From a candidate division LCP-89 bacterium B3_LCP (GTDB lineage: Bacteria; Electryoneota; B3-LCP): a DNA stretch of 64,000 bases. Position numbers and translations under genes: made by a program. Location of the stretch: contig NJBN01000004.1 of the NCBI GenBank assembly GCA_005223185.1, forward strand, positions 124,001-188,000. Direction: 5' to 3'. The notes beneath the pieces are model-generated. The model was not told the origin of the DNA. It made no database searches and was given only the letters and a program-made list of their open reading frames with translations. Below, one piece after another: positions 34,070 to 42,190 of this stretch; within the stretch, counting starts at the first letter, position 1, and the number at the start of each line of letters is the position of its first letter.

Positions 34070-35305
34070 TTATTCACTTCTTTCCTGTAAAATCTCCGTT
34101 TCACCTTCCGAACGGCCGATAATTGCGGTGCCGCAGGAATCCGACCAGACGTTGACTGTGGTGCGGCACATATCCAGCAGACGATCCACCGCCAGTATCA
34201 GACCGATACCCTCAAGGGGCAATCCCACCGCTTTCAGGACTATACTCATCATCACCAGACCTGCCATGGGGATACCGGCAGCTCCGATGGATGCCAAAAG
34301 AGCCGTAATCGCTACCATAGCTTGCTGAGGCATGGTCAAATCTATACCGTACGCCTGAGCGATAAATATCACGGCGACGCATTCGTAGAGAGCGGTGCCG
34401 TCCATGTTGATGGTGGCACCTAAGGGCATCACGAAACTGGTGGTGCGGTTGGATATTCCGGCGCGGTTTTCGGCGCATTCCAGGGTCAAAGGTAGCGTTG
34501 CTGAAGAAGAGCTGGTGGAAAAGGCGGTCATTAAAGCCGGGGACATGGCTTTAACGTATTTAGTGGCGCTCAGTTTACCCAATAATTTGAGCAGCAGCGG
34601 CAAGGTGATAACCGCGTGGATAATCAGTGCGGCGACAACTGTGATAAAGTAAATCCCCAACGATTTGAACGGTTCGAATCCGGTTGTGGCGACTATTCTG
34701 GCGATCAAACCGAAGACACCCAGGGGTGCTAAGGCTATCACGAAACCGGTCAGTTTCATCATCACTTCGAAGCCAGCTTCAAACAGGTTCTGGAGACCTT
34801 CCCGCTTTTTCCCTTCCAACTGAATCATGAAGATGCCGAAGAGGATGCAGAAGAAGATAATAGGCAGTATCTGTCCTTCTGCCATGGCTTCGATGGGATT
34901 GACCGGTATCATACGCAGGAGAATACCGAAGAGACTCTGATCGGAAGCATCCACAGCCTGGGGTTGGCTTTGCAGACCAAGTTCAGCGCCTACGCCAGGA
35001 CTGATGATATTGACCAGCAGTTGTCCGGTCAGGATAGCCAGCATGCTGGTGGTGACGTAGTATGCCAAGGTTTTTATGCCCATTCGTCCCAAGCTGCCCG
35101 CTCCACCCACTCCGGTAACACCGGAGATTATGGAAGTGATGATCAAGGGCACGATGATCATCTTCAGCAGACGCAGGAAGAGATCGGCTAAAGGATTTGC
35201 CAATGGCAGTATTCCTTCACCGAACAGCGCACCAGCAGCTATACCAAGCGCCATACCGATGAAGATCTGGGTGGTGAGGTTGATTTTGGTTAGTGATTTA
35301 AGCAT
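34070..35305 (-). CDS. Dicarboxylate/amino acid:cation symporter (DAACS family)
   Basis: A 411-residue membrane transporter that imports glutamate, aspartate or C4-dicarboxylates with sodium ions or protons. The order of hydrophobic segments, the serine-rich hairpin STSSSSATLPLTLECAE and the signature MPLGATINMDGTALYE are typical of the GltP/GltT/DctA family, as is DRLLDMCRTTVNV near the end. AGGA lies upstream of the ATG. The promoter candidate at 35403 gives a leader of about 90 bases that contains a perfect 9-bp hairpin. The substrate cannot be read safely. Confidence 0.93.
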   Translation of the reverse strand: MLKSLTKINLTTQIFIGMALGIAAGALFGEGILPLANPLADLFLRLLKMIIVPLIITSIISGVTGVGGAGSLGRMGIKTLAYYVTTSMLAILTGQLLVNIISPGVGAELGLQSQPQAVDASDQSLFGILLRMIPVNPIEAMAEGQILPIIFFCILFGIFMIQLEGKKREGLQNLFEAGFEVMMKLTGFVIALAPLGVFGLIARIVATTGFEPFKSLGIYFITVVAALIIHAVITLPLLLKLLGKLSATKYVKAMSPALMTAFSTSSSSATLPLTLECAENRAGISNRTTSFVMPLGATINMDGTALYECVAVIFIAQAYGIDLTMPQQAMVAITALLASIGAAGIPMAGLVMMSIVLKAVGLPLEGIGLILAVDRLLDMCRTTVNVWSDSCGTAIIGRSEGETEILQERSE

Positions 35306-35326
35306 GGAGAATCCTGCTTAAAGTGG

Positions 35327-35348
35327 TGTCAGACGCCCTCGTCTGACA
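35327..35348 (-). promoter_or_regulatory. Perfect hairpin in the symporter leader
   Basis: TGTCAGACG, loop CCCT, CGTCTGACA. It lies 22 bases upstream of the symporter start, inside the predicted leader. It may be a regulatory structure or simply another intergenic repeat. Confidence 0.4.
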
Positions 35349-35402
35349 CAGAATCTGCCGTCACACGAGGGCGTGCGACGACACGATTAATGGCATGATA
35401 TT

Positions 35403-35431
35403 AAGATATGGATTTCTAATGAGATAGTCAA
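35403..35431 (-). promoter_or_regulatory. Promoter of the dicarboxylate symporter gene
   Basis: On the minus strand TTGACT, 17 bases, TATCTT. Confidence 0.6.
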
Positions 35432-35490
35432 GGAATAAAACACAAAGTATAAATTCTAAAGGATGAAGGATAAATTCGGGGTTCCAACCG

Positions 35491-35526
35491 GCGTCAGGTT
35501 TCTGTTACACTAAGAACCTGACGCAA
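35491..35526. repeat. Palindromic repeat, family A
   Basis: GCGTCAGGTT...AACCTGACGCAAC: the arms have a matching pair change (GGTT/AACC instead of GGTC/GACC), so pairing is kept. A family B doublet starts 8 bases to the right. Confidence 0.8.
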
Positions 35527-35533
35527 CAATTAA

Positions 35534-35614
35534 CACCGTCATTCCAGCTTGTCTGGAATCTGACGGTGTGTTCATGTCAGATTCTGGACGCACTACGTTT
35601 GCCAGAATGACATG
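35534..35614. repeat. Doublet of family B palindromes
   Basis: The first (35534-35568) is nested: CACCGTCA...TGACGGTG outside, TTCCAG...CTGGAA inside. The second (35573-35614) has CATGTCA...TGACATG outside and TTCTGG...CCAGAA inside. The same doublet arrangement is at 24045-24124. Confidence 0.75.
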
Positions 35615-35734
35615 AATGACTATTGGTGAGATCCTATGTGCCGCATGAATGTCCAAAGGACTCCTACGGAAAATTCATACGCCCTAATTCAGGGTAAAGT
35701 CGCTGAAGCGACTGGTGAGGGGAGTTGGATTGGT

Positions 35735-37438
35735 TTAGGGTTGTGCACCGATTTCTTTTAAAAGTTCTATTACCTTTTGTATTTGAGGTTCAGCACCAAT
35801 TTCACTAAATAGTAATAGCGCCTTGCGATAGTACTCTTCCGTTCTTATTAGATCACCACGAGTTCTATTGATACTAGCTAAATTACTATACTGGTTAGCT
35901 ATTCCTTCCTTTCTTCCTAGCGTCACATTTATTTCCAGTGACTTCAGAATCATCTCTTCGGCATTGTCTAGGTCACCTCGAGTTATATAAACATTGCCCA
36001 AGTTACCATAAGCTGATGCCATTCCCTCCATGCGTCCAATACCTTTGTTAATCTTCAATGCTTTTAGGTACATTTCTTCGGCATGATCAAGTTCACCACG
36101 GATTTGATAGACGACCCCTAAGTTACTGTACTGATTAGCTATTCCTTCTTTACGACCAAGCTCCATGTTGATCTTTAGAGCCTTTAGATACATCTCTTCG
36201 GCAAATTCCGTGTCACCGCGCATTTCATGGACATTAGCTAGATTACCGTATTGAATAGCCATACCAACCTTGCGGTCAAGCGACTTATTAATTTCCAGCG
36301 CCTTATTATACATTTCTTCTGCATGATCCAAGTCGCCACGAGTAAAATAGACATTACCTAAGTTGCCATACTGATTAGCAGCTCCCAGTTTACTGCCAAG
36401 TTCTTTGCTGATCTCCAAAGCTTTTTTGAACATCTCTTCAGCTTCTCTTAAATCGCCGCGTATTCTAAAGACTGTACCTAAATTGCCATAAAAAGATGAC
36501 ATAATTTCCATGTCATTCAACTCTTCGCTGATCACCAACGCTTTCCGGTACATCTCCTCGGCGTAATCGAGATCGCCTCGGGTTTGATATACAGTTCCTA
36601 TGTCACTATAAAGCGAGGCCATAGCTTTTTTCTTGTTCAGATTTTCATTAATTTCAATTGCTTTCAGATATAATACCTCAGCTTTATCTAACTCGCCACG
36701 AGTGTAATGTACATTTCCTAAGTTACCATACTGTATAGCAATACCCTCCTTTAAGTCCATGGCTTCAGCAATCTCTAGAGATTTTAAATGCATCACCTCT
36801 GCACTGTCAAGATTACCTTTTGTTTGCAAAGCCAAACCTAAGTTGCCATAAGCAATAGCTAAAGCAACCTTTCCTTCTTCGGAATACTCCTCGACTGAAA
36901 TCAGTTCTCCTGCTAATCGTGAGGATTCTTGCCAGGCACCCATAGCTTCATCTAATTGTGAAATACTATAACGGGCAATGCCTATTAAATTATTCAGCGC
37001 ACAACGCTCACTGGTTTTGGGATTAGCTGATAAACCCTCTCGATAGTATTTAATCGCCCGCAAAGTCGCTTCAGCATATTGTTTGGCTGCTTCTTTTTCG
37101 CCTCGCCGAATGGCAGTGGAAATAGCTTCAGCCCGCTTTTCTTCTTCTTGCCCTTTTTCGAAGTACTTCCGTAGTTTTTCATTATCTGTTAGTGGAAGAC
37201 CATCAACAAAGGATTGCGTCTCAAGTGTTTTGGCTTCGAGAGTTTCATGGCTTTTTTGAATAGCTTCCACTGAAACCTTTGGCATAAATATGTCGATTAC
37301 CCGAGGTAAAGCCTGCAGAATAAGCAAGATTACTACCACAAATAGTAACCTATGCCGGATACCACTTTTTTTGAAAGCAATGATACCAAGCGGTATAATT
37401 GCTAAAACTCCGAGTAATCTAAGAATGATTATACACAT
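35735..37438 (-). CDS. Membrane-anchored TPR protein with nine uniform repeats
   Basis: A 567-residue protein. Two hydrophobic segments at the N-terminus (residues 3-22 and 30-50) anchor it. A charged coiled-coil-like part follows (about 70-130), then a region of TPR-like helices, and from about 187 nine TPRs of exactly 40 residues, each close to YGNLGNVYxTRGDLDxAEEM followed by YxKALEIN. The uniformity of the repeats at the protein level implies a 120-bp DNA periodicity and recent repeat expansion or exchange. TPR arrays bind other proteins; the partner is unknown. It ends TPR-rich with no other domain. It has its own promoter (37464-37492). Confidence 0.85.
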   Translation of the reverse strand: MCIIILRLLGVLAIIPLGIIAFKKSGIRHRLLFVVVILLILQALPRVIDIFMPKVSVEAIQKSHETLEAKTLETQSFVDGLPLTDNEKLRKYFEKGQEEEKRAEAISTAIRRGEKEAAKQYAEATLRAIKYYREGLSANPKTSERCALNNLIGIARYSISQLDEAMGAWQESSRLAGELISVEEYSEEGKVALAIAYGNLGLALQTKGNLDSAEVMHLKSLEIAEAMDLKEGIAIQYGNLGNVHYTRGELDKAEVLYLKAIEINENLNKKKAMASLYSDIGTVYQTRGDLDYAEEMYRKALVISEELNDMEIMSSFYGNLGTVFRIRGDLREAEEMFKKALEISKELGSKLGAANQYGNLGNVYFTRGDLDHAEEMYNKALEINKSLDRKVGMAIQYGNLANVHEMRGDTEFAEEMYLKALKINMELGRKEGIANQYSNLGVVYQIRGELDHAEEMYLKALKINKGIGRMEGMASAYGNLGNVYITRGDLDNAEEMILKSLEINVTLGRKEGIANQYSNLASINRTRGDLIRTEEYYRKALLLFSEIGAEPQIQKVIELLKEIGAQP

Positions 37439-37463
37439 ATATCGTTCTCTTTCTTGTGTTAGT

Positions 37464-37492
37464 AAGATAAGGTTTCAGATGATAAATGTCAA
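37464..37492 (-). promoter_or_regulatory. Promoter of the TPR gene
   Basis: On the minus strand TTGACA, 17 bases, TATCTT. Expected start near 37457, giving a leader of about 19 bases. Confidence 0.6.
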
Positions 37493-37715
37493 TGGATTAG
37501 ACCGGCATTGTCGCACCGGACTGCTCCATGGGAGTCCCTTCGGGAAAGTTCCAGTGCTCAGATAGGGGATTCAATTGACTGAAGTCAATGAGTCAGAGCT
37601 GACCTCAGTCACTTTAGTGACTTGAATGTCAATATTGAGCACCAGAAATTCATTCTGGTGCAACAGTATATCGGGATCAGGAGCGATCCCGACTAAGGAA
37701 TTGATCTATCAGTAA

Positions 37716-37756
37716 TGTCATTCCAGAAGGACTTTAGTCCTATCTGGAATCCAGTG
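37716..37756. repeat. Palindromic repeat, family B
   Basis: GTCATTCCAGAAGGACT and AGTCCTATCTGGAATCCAG form an inverted repeat with a short centre. A family A copy begins 13 bases further on. Confidence 0.65.
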
Positions 37757-37768
37757 AATACACTAATA

Positions 37769-37833
37769 GCGTCAGGTCATCCCGCCCGCGCGGGACAAGC
37801 TACCCGCCTTCGGCGTCCAAGACCTGACGCAAC
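37769..37833. repeat. Palindromic repeat, family A (longest copy)
   Basis: Arms GCGTCAGGTC and GACCTGACGC enclose two further hairpins, CCCGCCCGCGCGGG and CGCCTTCGGCG. It is the longest of the family (65 bases). Confidence 0.8.
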
Positions 37834-37899
37834 CACAACCCCCAATTCAGCATTCATATTTCATAATTATCCCCCTTCACCCTCTCCCCCAAATTCCGC

Positions 37900-37928
37900 T
37901 TGACTTTCTCACCCGATTTGCTTATGTT
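37900..37928 (+). promoter_or_regulatory. Promoter of leuS
   Basis: TTGACT (37900-37905), 17 bases, TATGTT (37923-37928). The start near 37935 lies after the first in-frame ATG (37931), which argues for translation from the ATG at 37958. Confidence 0.6.
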
Positions 37929-37957
37929 TAGTGCTAATCGTTTTAACTGAAGTCTTC

Positions 37958-40420
37958 ATGAGCACCGAATATCCACACACAGAAATAGAATCCAAATGGA
38001 AGCGTATCTGGAAGGAATCTGGAGCGCATCATACTGACCTTTCCAGTACAGACAGGAAGTTCTACGGGCTGGTGATGTTCAGCTATCCGTCTGCGCATAA
38101 GCTGCACATCGGGCACTGGTATAACTTCGCTCCGGCGGACAGCTATTTCCGCTGGAAGAGGATGCAGGGATACAACGTCTTCGAACCGATGGGGTACGAT
38201 GCTTTCGGTCTGCCAGCGGAAAATTACGCCGTAGCGCAGGGCGTCAATCCGACTATTACCACCGCTCAGAGTGTTGCCGGTATCCGCGAACAGTTGGAAC
38301 AGATCGGTGCCATGTACGATTGGGACAGGGAGGTGAACACCTCTTCGCCCCAATATTACAAATGGACTCAATGGCTGTTCCTGACTCTGCACAAAATGGG
38401 ATTAGCCTACCAGAAACAGGCGCCGGTGAACTGGTGCCCATCCTGCCAGACGGTTTTAGCTAACGAGCAGGTAACCGCTGAAGGACAGTGCGAGAGATGC
38501 GGCACTATGCTCACCAAACGCGATCTCAAGCAGTGGTTCTTCCGCATTACCAAATATGCCGACAAGCTGCTGGAAGGTTTAAAACGCCTCGATTGGCCCC
38601 GCAAGACCAAGATCATGCAGGAGAACTGGATCGGGCGCAGTGAAGGAACGACTATATCATTCAGCATCGAAGGTCAAGACGATCCCATTGACGTTTTCAC
38701 CACCAGGGCTGATACTCTTTACGGCGTCACCTACCTGGTATTCGCTCCGGAACATCCGTTGATACAGGAAATCACCACCGAAGAACAGCGCGCAGAAGTT
38801 GACGCATATATCGAGACCGTTAATAAAGCAACTGAAATCGAGAGAACAGCGACAGACAGGGTGAAAACAGGTGTTTTCACCGGTGCGTATGTCATTCACC
38901 CATTCACCAATGAACGATTGCAGATCTGGGTCGCCGATTACGTCCTTTTGGGGTACGGTACCGGAGTGGTTATGGCAGTACCGGCTCACGATCAGCGCGA
39001 TTTTGAATTCGCCCGTAAATATGAGCTGCCCTTACAGATTGTAATTCAGCCGGAAGGGGAAATCTTAGATCCGAATATGATGGCGGAGGCTTATGAGACG
39101 GCAGGGACGATGGTCAATTCCGGCGAATTCGGAGGGATGCCTTCGGAAGAGGGGAAGAATGCTGTAACCCAACGGTTAGAAGAATCGGGGAAAGGCTGCT
39201 CATCCGTCAATTACCGCTTGCGTGACTGGCTGATCTCCCGCCAGCGTTATTGGGGAACGCCCATACCCATCATCCACTGTCCTAAGTGCGGGAAAGTACC
39301 GGTTCCGGAAGATCAACTGCCGGTACTGCTACCAGAAAACGTCAAGGAGTTCGCACCCAAGGGTAAATCACCATTAGCCGCTCTACCCCAATTCATGGAA
39401 GTCAAATGCCCGCACTGCGAAGGTGCAGCGAAGCGCGATCCTGATACCATGGACACATTCGTATGCTCTTCCTGGTATTTTCTGCGCTACCTTTCGCCTG
39501 AAAGGGATGACATTGCCTTCGATTCTGATAGAGTGAAGGCATGGCTGCCTGTAGATCAATACATAGGCGGCGCTGAACATTCCGTGATGCATCTCCTCTA
39601 CGCGCGCTTCATAGCTAAGGCATTACACGACGCCAATCTGATTCATTTTGATGAACCTTTCACGCGATTACGGCATCAGGGTATAATCACTCACAAGGGT
39701 GAGAAGATGTCCAAATCGAGTGGTAACGTGGTGAATCCAGACAATTTCGTAAATGAATACGGTTCCGATGTTTTCCGCATGTACATGATGTTCATGGGTG
39801 ATTACGAACAGGGTGGTGATTGGTCTGACGAGGGTATCGTTGGCATCCATCGTTTTGTGAACCGCTTGTGGAGGTTATATCAAGATCATGCTATCGATAG
39901 CGTTTCTGATGAATCACCGGAACTTTCAGAGAAACTGAATTACACATTAAACTACACCATCCAACAGGTAACCAAGAACCTCGAGGATCTCCAGTTTAAC
40001 ACAGCCATCAGCAGGATGATGGAGCTGCTTAATACCCTTTACGAAGAGACAACTGACGGACCGTTTCCCGGTTTGACTTCTGTTCTGGACGTCTTTGCCA
40101 GAGTTGTAGCGCCTTTTGCGCCGCATTTGGGGGAAGAACTCTGGCATATGATTCAGGGTGAAGCGTGCCCGGAAACGACTTCAGTTTTCGACCAGCCCTG
40201 GCCGGACTTCAATCCGGAAGCTTTGGTGAAGGAGACGATTACCCTGGTAGTACAGATCAATGGGAAATTGCGTGACCGCATCGAGGTTCCTGCTGACGTA
40301 GATCAGGATGCCGCCTTAGCAAAAGCGAAAGCGAGTGAAAAGGTGGCACCTTACATCGAAGGCAGAGAGATCCGCAAGATGGTTTTCGTACCGAAGAGGT
40401 TGTTGAATATAGTGATATAA
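37958..40420 (+). CDS. leuS: Leucyl-tRNA synthetase
   Basis: An 820-residue class I synthetase that charges tRNA-Leu. The HIGH motif appears as HKLHIGHWYN near residue 45, the KMSKS motif as KGEKMSKSSGN near 580, and the CP1 editing domain with TTRADTLYGVTY and DQRDFEFARKYELP is present. Zinc-knuckle cysteines are seen in WCPSCQTV and CERCG. The start at 37958 is chosen from the promoter position and from the family's usual MSxxYxxxEIExKW opening. The C-terminal anticodon-binding domain and the end (VFVPKRLLNIVI) are intact. Confidence 0.97.
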   Translation: MSTEYPHTEIESKWKRIWKESGAHHTDLSSTDRKFYGLVMFSYPSAHKLHIGHWYNFAPADSYFRWKRMQGYNVFEPMGYDAFGLPAENYAVAQGVNPTITTAQSVAGIREQLEQIGAMYDWDREVNTSSPQYYKWTQWLFLTLHKMGLAYQKQAPVNWCPSCQTVLANEQVTAEGQCERCGTMLTKRDLKQWFFRITKYADKLLEGLKRLDWPRKTKIMQENWIGRSEGTTISFSIEGQDDPIDVFTTRADTLYGVTYLVFAPEHPLIQEITTEEQRAEVDAYIETVNKATEIERTATDRVKTGVFTGAYVIHPFTNERLQIWVADYVLLGYGTGVVMAVPAHDQRDFEFARKYELPLQIVIQPEGEILDPNMMAEAYETAGTMVNSGEFGGMPSEEGKNAVTQRLEESGKGCSSVNYRLRDWLISRQRYWGTPIPIIHCPKCGKVPVPEDQLPVLLPENVKEFAPKGKSPLAALPQFMEVKCPHCEGAAKRDPDTMDTFVCSSWYFLRYLSPERDDIAFDSDRVKAWLPVDQYIGGAEHSVMHLLYARFIAKALHDANLIHFDEPFTRLRHQGIITHKGEKMSKSSGNVVNPDNFVNEYGSDVFRMYMMFMGDYEQGGDWSDEGIVGIHRFVNRLWRLYQDHAIDSVSDESPELSEKLNYTLNYTIQQVTKNLEDLQFNTAISRMMELLNTLYEETTDGPFPGLTSVLDVFARVVAPFAPHLGEELWHMIQGEACPETTSVFDQPWPDFNPEALVKETITLVVQINGKLRDRIEVPADVDQDAALAKAKASEKVAPYIEGREIRKMVFVPKRLLNIVI

Positions 40421-40452
40421 TTGGGGGATATCCACGTACAAATTACAAAAGA

Positions 40453-42120
40453 ATGCCCGAACAGGTCAGCGACAAGATCGCAAAATGGCGAAAACGCTGG
40501 GAAACTGATTCAAGATGGATCGATGACGTTGTAGCATGCTTGCGCGGACAGCCCTACGATAGGTCAGCCCGACGAATCGCCCGTTTACCCTGGTACACTC
40601 AGAAAAATGGGTTCCGCCCAATGACTTTTTCACCCGGGCATCCTACCCTCATTCTGGATCTGCGCGGCATCTACCTGCGTGAAAGAGATCTAAATAATAT
40701 ACACCTCCATTTCGCTCTATTAGAAGGTGCTGACTTTTTTAAAGCCAGCTTAAAGAACTCTGATTTATCCTTCATCAGGGGTGAAGGGATATCCTTTCAT
40801 CAAGCGCAGATGGATGGCATTAAACTAAAGAGCGCGCATATCCCCAGAGCTGATTTAACGATAGCACATGCGCACAATGCTGACCTTTCGAATGTCAATT
40901 TAGACGGCGCAGATTTAGGATGGGTGGAATTAGATGATACTCTGCTCATATCGGCTTCTTTAAGTGGCGCCAATCTGGAAAAAGCTTCTACTAAACGCGC
41001 CGATTTTTCAGGTGCGCGACTGATCCGAGCGAATTTCACCATGGCGAATTGCCTTGAGGCAAAATTCGCCCGAGCCAGTTGCCAGAATTCGAGATTCATC
41101 ACAGCCCATGCTGAAAAAGCCTGTTTTCAAGGTGCAAACTTAGGTAGCGCTGATTTCTCAATTGCTCACATGGAGGGGGCAGATTTCAGTGCGGCAGAGA
41201 TCAGAAACGCTGATTTTACCAGAAGCTGGCTTTCCGATTCAAATTTTTCGGGAGTTAACGCAGATTCGGCGATATTTAGTGACGCTCACTTAAATAACGC
41301 CAATTTCACTGATGCTAATTTAGCTGGCGCTGAATTAGTATCTGCTTCGTTGGTGGATACCAACCTTAAAAAAACTAACCTCAGTTCCAGCGATCTAAGT
41401 TATGCATCTTTAGTGGAAGCAAATCTGGAGGGCGCTGATTTGCGAGGTTCAGATTTAACGGATTGCACTTTTCAGTCAGCGAAGAAAACCGCTCTGGTTG
41501 ACGAAAACACAAGATTCGGATTCGAGGTTACCGAAAGTGATAGGGACCCTATCTCCCATTGGCTGGTTCCCCCCTTAGGGAAATTAGAGCGAACAGTACG
41601 GCATGAAATAGATCCGGCACAGATCGGGAGACGGTGCAATCAGGTAAAACTTCTGTTCTATAACAATGGATTACCAGGTAGGGCAGCGTCTTTTTCCGAA
41701 CAGGAGAGCTATTGGATCACCAGGGACTACCGCAGTCAGGGGAACTGGTGGGCATTTTTCTCCAGATTGATTTCTTTAGAATATCTGACGGGATACGGAG
41801 GAAAGCCCCAGCGCATAATCTGGACGGGAATTGGTATAATCCTGTTGTGCGCGTTTTCATATCTTTTCGGCAGCCTGGAAACGGGTGGGAGGATAATCAA
41901 CTACGATCTCTTTTCTGGATACGTACCCATGAGTAACTTCATTGCTGATTTCTGGTACTGCCTGTTATTTTCCATGCAATGTTTCTGCACTTTGGGATTG
42001 GGGATCGTGAAGCCACATTCGGGCTTTAGCCATGCAGTGGCTTCGTTTGAGGGACTCTTGGGATTCTTAACCATAGCTTTGGGAATTGTTACCTACGCGC
42101 GCAGAGCGGGGCGGGTGTGA
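40453..42120 (+). CDS. Pentapeptide-repeat protein fused to a two-helix channel-like domain
   Basis: A 555-residue protein. Residues about 70-350 are pentapeptide repeats of the A(D/N)LxxA type (for example ANFTDANLAGAELVSASLVD), which fold as a right-handed beta-helix. After a linker, two transmembrane helices (about 447-468 and 534-552) frame a pore-loop-like stretch, FSMQCFCTLGLGIVKP, where TLGLG (513-517) stands at the place of a potassium filter (T-V/L-G-Y-G). The Tyr of the filter is replaced by Leu. Pentapeptide-repeat/ion-channel fusions are known from other bacteria. The gene begins 33 bases after leuS and may be co-transcribed. Channel function and ion are uncertain. Confidence 0.78.
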   Translation: MPEQVSDKIAKWRKRWETDSRWIDDVVACLRGQPYDRSARRIARLPWYTQKNGFRPMTFSPGHPTLILDLRGIYLRERDLNNIHLHFALLEGADFFKASLKNSDLSFIRGEGISFHQAQMDGIKLKSAHIPRADLTIAHAHNADLSNVNLDGADLGWVELDDTLLISASLSGANLEKASTKRADFSGARLIRANFTMANCLEAKFARASCQNSRFITAHAEKACFQGANLGSADFSIAHMEGADFSAAEIRNADFTRSWLSDSNFSGVNADSAIFSDAHLNNANFTDANLAGAELVSASLVDTNLKKTNLSSSDLSYASLVEANLEGADLRGSDLTDCTFQSAKKTALVDENTRFGFEVTESDRDPISHWLVPPLGKLERTVRHEIDPAQIGRRCNQVKLLFYNNGLPGRAASFSEQESYWITRDYRSQGNWWAFFSRLISLEYLTGYGGKPQRIIWTGIGIILLCAFSYLFGSLETGGRIINYDLFSGYVPMSNFIADFWYCLLFSMQCFCTLGLGIVKPHSGFSHAVASFEGLLGFLTIALGIVTYARRAGRV

Positions 42121-42190
42121 ATACATCCTCATAACACATTGAATAATTATATGGTCTGTCAAGTATAATCTGAACAAACAGGAGGATCCT

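Larger units (their letters stand above)
35306..35734. other. 429-base gap with divergently placed repeats
   Basis: It holds the leader hairpin and promoter of the symporter (35327-35431), a family A palindrome (35491-35526), a doublet of family B palindromes (35534-35614), and a hairpin-rich tail (GGACTCCTACGG...TTCATACGCCC near 35650-35683; GTCGCTGAAGCGAC near 35699) just past the TPR gene stop. No gene is visible. Confidence 0.7.
37439..37957. other. 519-base gap between divergent genes, with promoters and repeats
   Basis: The two ends hold the promoter of the TPR gene (37464-37492, minus) and of leuS (37900-37928, plus). The middle holds short hairpins (CTTTAGTGACTT, GCACCAGAAATTCATTCTGGTGC near 37638-37660, GGGATCAGGAGCGATCCC near 37673), a family B palindrome (37716-37756) and a long family A copy (37769-37833). 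A frame at 37715-37903 runs across these and is not a gene. Confidence 0.7.

Noticed and set aside
3048-37833. Family A repeats as a CRISPR array
   Set aside because: The copies are kilobases apart, differ in length and have no regular spacers; no cas gene is present.
37715-37903. Short plus-strand frame before leuS
   Set aside because: It runs through a family B and a family A repeat and stops before the leuS promoter; no start signal.
42139-42169. Promoter for the MFS gene (TTGAAT, 19 bases, TATAAT)
   Set aside because: The -10 is perfect, but the spacing of 19 departs from the strict 17 seen at other genes, so the evidence is too weak.
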